NCBI RefSeq assembly: GCF_000413475.1
Contig: NZ_ATFK01000003.1
Location: 186,001-250,000, forward strand
Origin: Streptococcus intermedius SK54 = ATCC 27335
GTDB taxonomy: Bacteria > Bacillota > Bacilli > Lactobacillales > Streptococcaceae
DNA: 64,000 nucleotides
Reading direction: 5' to 3'
A program made the translations under genes and the position numbers. Shown here piece by piece: positions 59,579-64,000 of this stretch; within the stretch, counting starts at the first letter, position 1; each line of letters begins with the position of its first letter. The notes beneath the pieces were generated by a model, which was not told the DNA's origin, did not search any database, and saw only the letters and a list, made by a program, of their open reading frames with translations.

Positions 59579-59612
59579 GAGACCTAGAGAAATAGTTCTC
59601 AGGTCTTCTTTT
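59579..59612. terminator. Hairpin downstream of the TIGR03943 operon
   Basis: GACCTAGAGAA (59581-59591) pairs with TTCTCAGGTC (59596-59605, one mismatch). The T-run is better on the plus strand, so orientation is uncertain; position suggests the end of the minus-strand operon. Confidence 0.45.
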
Positions 59613-59628
59613 GTTTATTCAATATGGA

Positions 59629-60444
59629 TTAAAAGACACGATAGACATAAGGATTGCTAGGTTTCTCAACTTTTTTGAAACTATCTACTTCAAGTATTGG
59701 CAAGCTTTGTCCTAGTTGTTTATGGTAGCGAATCGTAATTTTCCCACTTGCTCTTATCCAGGTATTGTTTTCAAAATGTTCAGTATTTCCAGTTGTAAGA
59801 AGTCCATAAACCCCCGAATCGGCGATACAGTGAATAATACCAAAGCGGAACAAAAATTGACTTTTAGCATCACTTGGATCATTATAAACAAAACCGGTAA
59901 ATTCTAGTCGTTTTCCAGCAAATTCATCTGGATAATCATAAAGAACTTCCATGACCTCCATGTAATTTTCATTCGTAACAGAGATGGTATCTTTTTTCAG
60001 ATATTTTTTGGCGGCTGCTCGCATTTCTTTCTCATAAGCACTTTTAGTGAAATAAGTGCTGGTATCAGGTTTTAGGTACTGATTGGTAGTGCCTTCATCA
60101 GCTTGAATGTTTTTTGAACTGCCGTCAGCTAATGGGAAATGGTAACCTTTAGCAGAAACGGTCGTAGAGTCTAAACTGACTGTTGGAAAGAAGAGAGCAA
60201 CCAGCAATGGTACGATGAGAAAAGCAATACTAGCAAATTTTGCCGAACGACTCGTCAGATGGCTGTGTACTTTCATTTTTTTCATCCAAACGATGAGCTG
60301 AACAATGGCTAACATAAAAGAAAGCACCATTGAAATATATGCCAAATAAGAGAAATGCATATTGATGTATTGGTTGAGTTTGCCAGAAAGTTGCAAATAC
60401 ATGGTAATTTCAAAATAACCAGCTAAAATTAGAAAACGAATCAT
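59629..60444 (-). CDS. TIGR03943 family membrane protein (YcgQ-like)
   Basis: A 271-residue protein with N-terminal membrane helices (about residues 1-70, plus one near 85-105) and a C-terminal extracellular domain. Family landmarks are FVYNDPSDAKSQFLFRFGI and the HCIADSGVYGLL segment. The ATG at 60444 overlaps the stop of the permease gene in ATGA; the longer frame is not supported. Homologues pair with a YraQ/DUF318 permease in other Firmicutes, sometimes under zinc control, so a metal-related function is possible but unproven. Confidence 0.85.
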   Translation of the reverse strand: MIRFLILAGYFEITMYLQLSGKLNQYINMHFSYLAYISMVLSFMLAIVQLIVWMKKMKVHSHLTSRSAKFASIAFLIVPLLVALFFPTVSLDSTTVSAKGYHFPLADGSSKNIQADEGTTNQYLKPDTSTYFTKSAYEKEMRAAAKKYLKKDTISVTNENYMEVMEVLYDYPDEFAGKRLEFTGFVYNDPSDAKSQFLFRFGIIHCIADSGVYGLLTTGNTEHFENNTWIRASGKITIRYHKQLGQSLPILEVDSFKKVEKPSNPYVYRVF

Positions 60445-61346
60445 AGCACTACCCCCACAAGCCAAGAATAAAGAACAACGACTAAACTAACAATTCCAAT
60501 AAATTGCCAGATGAATCGTCCTTTGAGATAATTTTTCATCATGAGAATATTTTTTACATCTAACATTGGTCCAATGACGAGGAAAGCTAGAACTGGTGCT
60601 AATCCAAAACTAGAAATGAGTGAGCTTCCGATAAAGGCATCAGCTTCGCTACAAAGTGAGAGAAGAAATGCAAGCACCATCAATAATAGAATAGCCATAA
60701 GTGGTGTTGCACTAATGGAAGTCAGAATGCGTGTAGGAACATAGACTTGAACGATACTGGCAAAGAGACAGCCAAAAACTAAATAGCGACCAGTATCGAA
60801 AAATTCGTCAATAGATTGCACAAATACTTGGAATACTTTCTGGCTTTGACTTAAATGAGAAAAATCATGTTCATGCGGAATGATTCGATTTTCTTTTTGA
60901 ATATTTGCAGTATTGAGAAAGCCAAAGAAGATTCCTAGAACAATTGCTACAACAACAGATCCAAAAGCTCTGAGTAACGCCATTTTAAAGGAATTTCCAA
61001 AAGCAGAGTAAGTTGCAAAGAGAACGATAGGATTGATAACTGGCGCCGTCACCATAAAAGGTACGGCTGTATAACTTGGCACTTTCTTTTCCAAAAAGCG
61101 ATTGATAATGGGGACAATTCCACATTCGCAGGAAGGGAAAATAAATCCTATAAAAGTACCAAAGAAAATCCGCCCCCATTTATTTTTAGGTAGATAGCGA
61201 TAAACTTTGTCTGGTGTGATATAAACCTCTATAAAACCTGAAATAATGCTCCCAATCAGCACAAAAGGCAGTGCTTCAATAATAATGGAGAGGAAAATCG
61301 CACCGGCTTGCAGCACATTAGGCGGCAGTTGATGGAAAAAGTTCAT
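60441..61346 (-). CDS. Permease of the UPF0718 / DUF318 (YraQ-like) family
   Basis: A 301-residue membrane protein with about eight helices. The conserved segments GFIFPSCECGIVPIINRFL near residue 68 (SCECG motif) and SLCSEADAFIGSSL near 230 (CSE) are intact. These cysteines suggest metal or thiol chemistry. It is translationally coupled to a 46-residue protein upstream and a TIGR03943 protein downstream. Substrate unknown. Confidence 0.87.
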   Translation of the reverse strand: MNFFHQLPPNVLQAGAIFLSIIIEALPFVLIGSIISGFIEVYITPDKVYRYLPKNKWGRIFFGTFIGFIFPSCECGIVPIINRFLEKKVPSYTAVPFMVTAPVINPIVLFATYSAFGNSFKMALLRAFGSVVVAIVLGIFFGFLNTANIQKENRIIPHEHDFSHLSQSQKVFQVFVQSIDEFFDTGRYLVFGCLFASIVQVYVPTRILTSISATPLMAILLLMVLAFLLSLCSEADAFIGSSLISSFGLAPVLAFLVIGPMLDVKNILMMKNYLKGRFIWQFIGIVSLVVVLYSWLVGVVL

Positions 61347-61483
61347 GACTTTTTAGCCTTTTGTTCTTTTTTAATCTTTTTTTCTTTTTCATCAGGAAAT
61401 TCTATTTTTTCGATTTTAGGTAACGTTGCAAATTCTTCAAACATTTTATCTAAATCATCTGAACGTGTAAATTTAATAGCCAT
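61343..61483 (-). CDS. Small charged protein (46 residues), first gene of the permease operon
   Basis: The frame starts at ATG 61483 with a perfect GGAGG ribosome site 5 bases upstream and encodes 46 residues: FTRSDDLDKMFEEFATLPKI followed by a lysine- and glutamate-rich tail. Its stop overlaps the permease start (ATGA), so it is coupled to it. It has no membrane segment. A similar short protein family (SPJ_0845) exists in pneumococci as I recall. It is below the length cut-off of many gene callers. Role unknown; a regulator or assembly factor for the permease is possible. Confidence 0.8.
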   Translation of the reverse strand: MAIKFTRSDDLDKMFEEFATLPKIEKIEFPDEKEKKIKKEQKAKKS

Positions 61484-61586
61484 AGTAGCCTCCTTTTTCT
61501 TTTTTACTATTATACTATCATTTTGAAGATTATGGTGAAATAAAGTTGTGTGAATTATTTTCCCCTATGTAATAAAGTTTGGAATA

Positions 61587-61595
61587 TGGTATAAT
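61587..61595 (+). promoter_or_regulatory. Extended -10 promoter seven bases before the tex start
   Basis: TGGTATAAT ends at 61595 and the ATG begins at 61603, exactly where transcription should start. This implies a leaderless or nearly leaderless tex mRNA. Confidence 0.65.
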
Positions 61596-61602
61596 ACTTT
61601 TT

Positions 61603-63732
61603 ATGGAAACAAATATTATTGAAATCGCACAAAGTTTAAATGTTAGTCAAAAACAAGTTGAAAAAGTTCTTGAATTGACAGCTGAAGGCAATACAATTCC
61701 CTTTATCGCTCGTTATCGGAAAGAAATGACGGGGAATTTGGATGAGGTAGAGATCAAAGCAATTCTTGATTTGGATAAAAGCCTGACAAATCTCAAAGAA
61801 CGTAAAGAAACAGTGTTAGCTAAGATCGAGGAGCAAGGAAAGCTGACGGATAAATTACGTGCAGCTATTGAAGCAGCTGAAAAGTTGACTGATGTGGAAG
61901 AACTTTATCTTCCTTACAAAGAAAAACGTCGGACAAAGGCTACGATTGCGCGTGCAGCAGGACTTTTTCCCTTGGCACGGCTTATATTGCAAAATGTTAG
62001 CAATCTACAAGAAGAAGCCATTGGTTTAACTAGTGAAGCATTTCCAACGGCAGAAGCGGCTCTATCTGGAGCTGTAGATATTTTGGTGGAAGCCATTTCA
62101 GAAGATGTCCAACTGCGTGCATGGACCTATCATGAAATACTGAAAAATTCAAGCATTGTTTCAACTTTGAAAGATGCAAATTTGGACGAAAAGCAAGTAT
62201 TTCAAATTTATTATGATTTTTCTGAAAAAATTGCGGATATGCAAGGTTATCGGACTTTAGCTTTAAATCGGGGTGAAAAGCTAGGTGTTCTTAAAGTTGG
62301 CTTTGAACATAATGTAGAAAAAATCATTCGCTTTTTTGAGTTGCGGTTTAAGATTAAAAATAACTACATTCATGAAGCAATCCAACAAGCAGTGAAAAAG
62401 AAAATCATTCCAGCTATGGAACGTCGAATTCGAACAGAATTAACTGAAACAGCGGAAGATGGTGCTATTCAGCTATTTTCAGACAATCTTCGTCATCTGC
62501 TCTTAATTGCGCCACTCAAAGGGCGCGTAGTACTCGGTTTTGACCCAGCTTTCCGGACAGGAGCTAAGCTAGCAGTCGTAGATGCAACTGGAAAAATGCT
62601 GACAACTCAGGTTATCTATCCTGTTCCGCCAGCAAAAGCAGCACAAATTGAAGCTTCTAAGCAAGAACTGTCAGACTTGATTGAACAATTTGGCGTTGAA
62701 ATTATCGCTATTGGAAATGGAACAGCTAGTCGAGAAAGTGAAGCGTTTGTTGCTGAAGTGCTGAAAACTCATCCCAATGTCAGCTATGTCATTGTAAATG
62801 AAAGCGGTGCATCTGTTTATTCAGCTAGCGAATTGGCGCGGCATGAATTTCCTGATTTGACCGTTGAGAAACGTTCGGCTATCTCGATTGCTCGGCGTTT
62901 GCAGGATCCGCTTGCAGAGTTGGTTAAAATTGATCCGAAATCAATCGGTGTTGGGCAATACCAGCATGATGTTAGTCAGAAGAAATTATCTGAAAGCTTG
63001 GATTTTGTTGTAGATACCGTTGTCAATCAGGTTGGCGTTAATATCAATACTGCAAGTCCCTCTCTTCTCTCTCATGTAGCAGGATTGAACAAAACGATTT
63101 CTGAAAATATTGTCAAATATCGTGAAGAAGAAGGTATGATTCATTCGCGTGAAGATATTAAAAAAGTGCCTCGCTTGGGTGCTAAAGCATTTGAACAGGC
63201 AGCAGGTTTCTTACGGATTCCCGAAAGTGACAATATTTTAGACAATACAGGTGTTCACCCAGAGAGTTATCCAGCTGTTGAGAAATTATTCCAAATGCTA
63301 GCAGTTAAAGACTTGAATCAAGATGGTCAGGAAAAATTACAGTCATTGGATGTAGCCAAGGTAGTTAACGACTTGGGAATAGGGGAAGCAACACTTAAAG
63401 ACATCATTGCAGACTTACTCAAGCCAGGTCGAGATTTACGTGATTCGTTTGATGCACCAGTTCTTCGTCAAGATGTTCTAGATATAAAGGACTTACAAAT
63501 TGGGCAAAAATTAGAAGGTGTTGTTCGCAATGTTGTTGATTTTGGAGCTTTTGTGGATATTGGTATTCATGAAGATGGCTTGATTCATATTTCGAAGCTC
63601 AGCAACAACTATGTCAAACATCCGAGTCAAATTGTCTCTGTCGGTGACTTGGTGACAGTCTGGGTAGATAAATTGGATATAGAAAGAGAAAAGGTCAATC
63701 TTTCCTTGGTGTCGCCACATGAATCTAACTAA
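61603..63732 (+). CDS. tex: Tex family S1 RNA-binding transcription accessory protein
   Basis: Tex is a nucleic-acid-binding scaffold related to eukaryotic Spt6. In order: an N-terminal helical domain ([13 protein letters not shown] near residue 36), a YqgF/RNase-H-like domain ([18 protein letters not shown] near 320), a helix-hairpin-helix region ([18 protein letters not shown]) and a C-terminal S1 domain ([22 protein letters not shown], [20 protein letters not shown]). At 709 residues it has the usual length. There is no ribosome site before the ATG at 61603; a TTG at 61579 lies in the promoter. Confidence 0.94.
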   Translation: METNIIEIAQSLNVSQKQVEKVLELTAEGNTIPFIARYRKEMTGNLDEVEIKAILDLDKSLTNLKERKETVLAKIEEQGKLTDKLRAAIEAAEKLTDVEELYLPYKEKRRTKATIARAAGLFPLARLILQNVSNLQEEAIGLTSEAFPTAEAALSGAVDILVEAISEDVQLRAWTYHEILKNSSIVSTLKDANLDEKQVFQIYYDFSEKIADMQGYRTLALNRGEKLGVLKVGFEHNVEKIIRFFELRFKIKNNYIHEAIQQAVKKKIIPAMERRIRTELTETAEDGAIQLFSDNLRHLLLIAPLKGRVVLGFDPAFRTGAKLAVVDATGKMLTTQVIYPVPPAKAAQIEASKQELSDLIEQFGVEIIAIGNGTASRESEAFVAEVLKTHPNVSYVIVNESGASVYSASELARHEFPDLTVEKRSAISIARRLQDPLAELVKIDPKSIGVGQYQHDVSQKKLSESLDFVVDTVVNQVGVNINTASPSLLSHVAGLNKTISENIVKYREEEGMIHSREDIKKVPRLGAKAFEQAAGFLRIPESDNILDNTGVHPESYPAVEKLFQMLAVKDLNQDGQEKLQSLDVAKVVNDLGIGEATLKDIIADLLKPGRDLRDSFDAPVLRQDVLDIKDLQIGQKLEGVVRNVVDFGAFVDIGIHEDGLIHISKLSNNYVKHPSQIVSVGDLVTVWVDKLDIEREKVNLSLVSPHESN

Positions 63733-64000
63733 CTATGTTAGACAAGTTTCTTCAGAAGATTTTGGCAAGGAATTTCGTCATGAGGCTGTTTGGAACACAC
63801 GCCTTCGATCAACAGGCGGACGCTTTTTTCAAAAAGATGGTCATCTTGATTTTAACTTCAAAATCTATGAACGGTTTGGTTTAGAGACTTTCCGAAAAAT
63901 TGTTCGACATGAGCTGTGTCATTATCATCTTTACTTTGAAAAGAAGGGCTATCGCCATAGGGATCAGGATTTTAAAAACTTGTTGAAAAAGGTTGATGGG
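63719..64000 (+). CDS. SprT-like zinc metalloprotease family protein, 3'-truncated by the window edge
   Basis: The ATG at 63719 lies inside the end of tex (14-base overlap) and the frame stays open to the last base; 94 codons are visible. [12 protein letters not shown] contains the HExxH zinc motif of the SprT domain. In streptococci a SprT family gene follows tex. The protease role is inferred from the family; a DNA-protein crosslink function is known only for eukaryotic Spartan. Confidence 0.85.
   Translation, partial: MNLTNYVRQVSSEDFGKEFRHEAVWNTRLRSTGGRFFQKDGHLDFNFKIYERFGLETFRKIVRHELCHYHLYFEKKGYRHRDQDFKNLLKKVDG

Overview
The window is a chromosomal segment of a low-GC, viridans-type Streptococcus. 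The main evidence is gene order familiar from pneumococcus and its relatives: rnz-recJ, dnaE-pfkA-pyk, spx-UPF0223-rsmF-pst-phoU, rex-cysteine desulfurase-prs, relQ-nadK-rluD-pta, and split coaB/coaC next to a pantothenate ECF component and fhs. Extended -10 promoters (TGnTATAAT) and short T-tailed hairpins occur throughout. No tRNA, rRNA, CRISPR array or intact mobile element was seen, and the species cannot be named from this sequence.

Layout. Positions 1-6.3 kb hold RNA processing and small enzymes ending in recJ, with one frameshifted methyltransferase. A wrecked GntR/ABC pair (6.4-7.1 kb) precedes dnaE, pfkA and pyk. Next comes a signal-peptidase-like protein that lacks both catalytic residues, a decayed amino-acid permease, a manganese-efflux gene (minus strand), pcrA and a NUDIX gene. 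An ISL3-type transposase relic (18.4-19.1 kb) borders a GC-richer cassette of a TetR regulator and two ABC exporter halves (19.2-23.4 kb). This is followed by a GbsR/MarR-like regulator with a hydrolase, a DUF2130 gene with small partners, truB-ribF and spx to rsmF. The phosphate operon pstS-C-A-B1-B2-phoU spans 32.6-37.6 kb. radC with a candidate competence (cin) box follows, then a dead glutamine amidotransferase, rex, the prs cluster, relQ-nadK-rluD-pta, an iron-sulfur-cluster-less mutY, pgm, the coenzyme A genes and fhs. After a decayed acetyltransferase and a DNA alkylation repair gene comes an orphan structured RNA (about 56.16-56.30 kb) next to a second ISL3 relic. The end carries zwf, an MFS exporter, a three-gene membrane operon headed by a 46-residue protein, tex and the start of a SprT-like gene.

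How the genes fit together. Most of the window is housekeeping: central carbon flow (pfkA, pyk, pgm, zwf, pta), replication and repair (dnaE, recJ, pcrA, mutY, radC, AlkD-like), cofactors (ribF, nadK, coaBC, fhs), and redox, stringent and phosphate control (rex, spx, relQ, pst-phoU).

Two themes stand out. First, sharp GC changes inside pcrA, around the TetR/ABC cassette, at the DUF2130 gene and inside truB suggest recombination with DNA from related streptococci. Second, at least seven genes or elements are in visible decay. The most promising leads for something undescribed are the orphan RNA with mutually exclusive helices, a possible 13-codon leader peptide and its own terminator; the 46-residue protein/permease/TIGR03943 operon; and the operator-flanked regulator/exporter cassettes.
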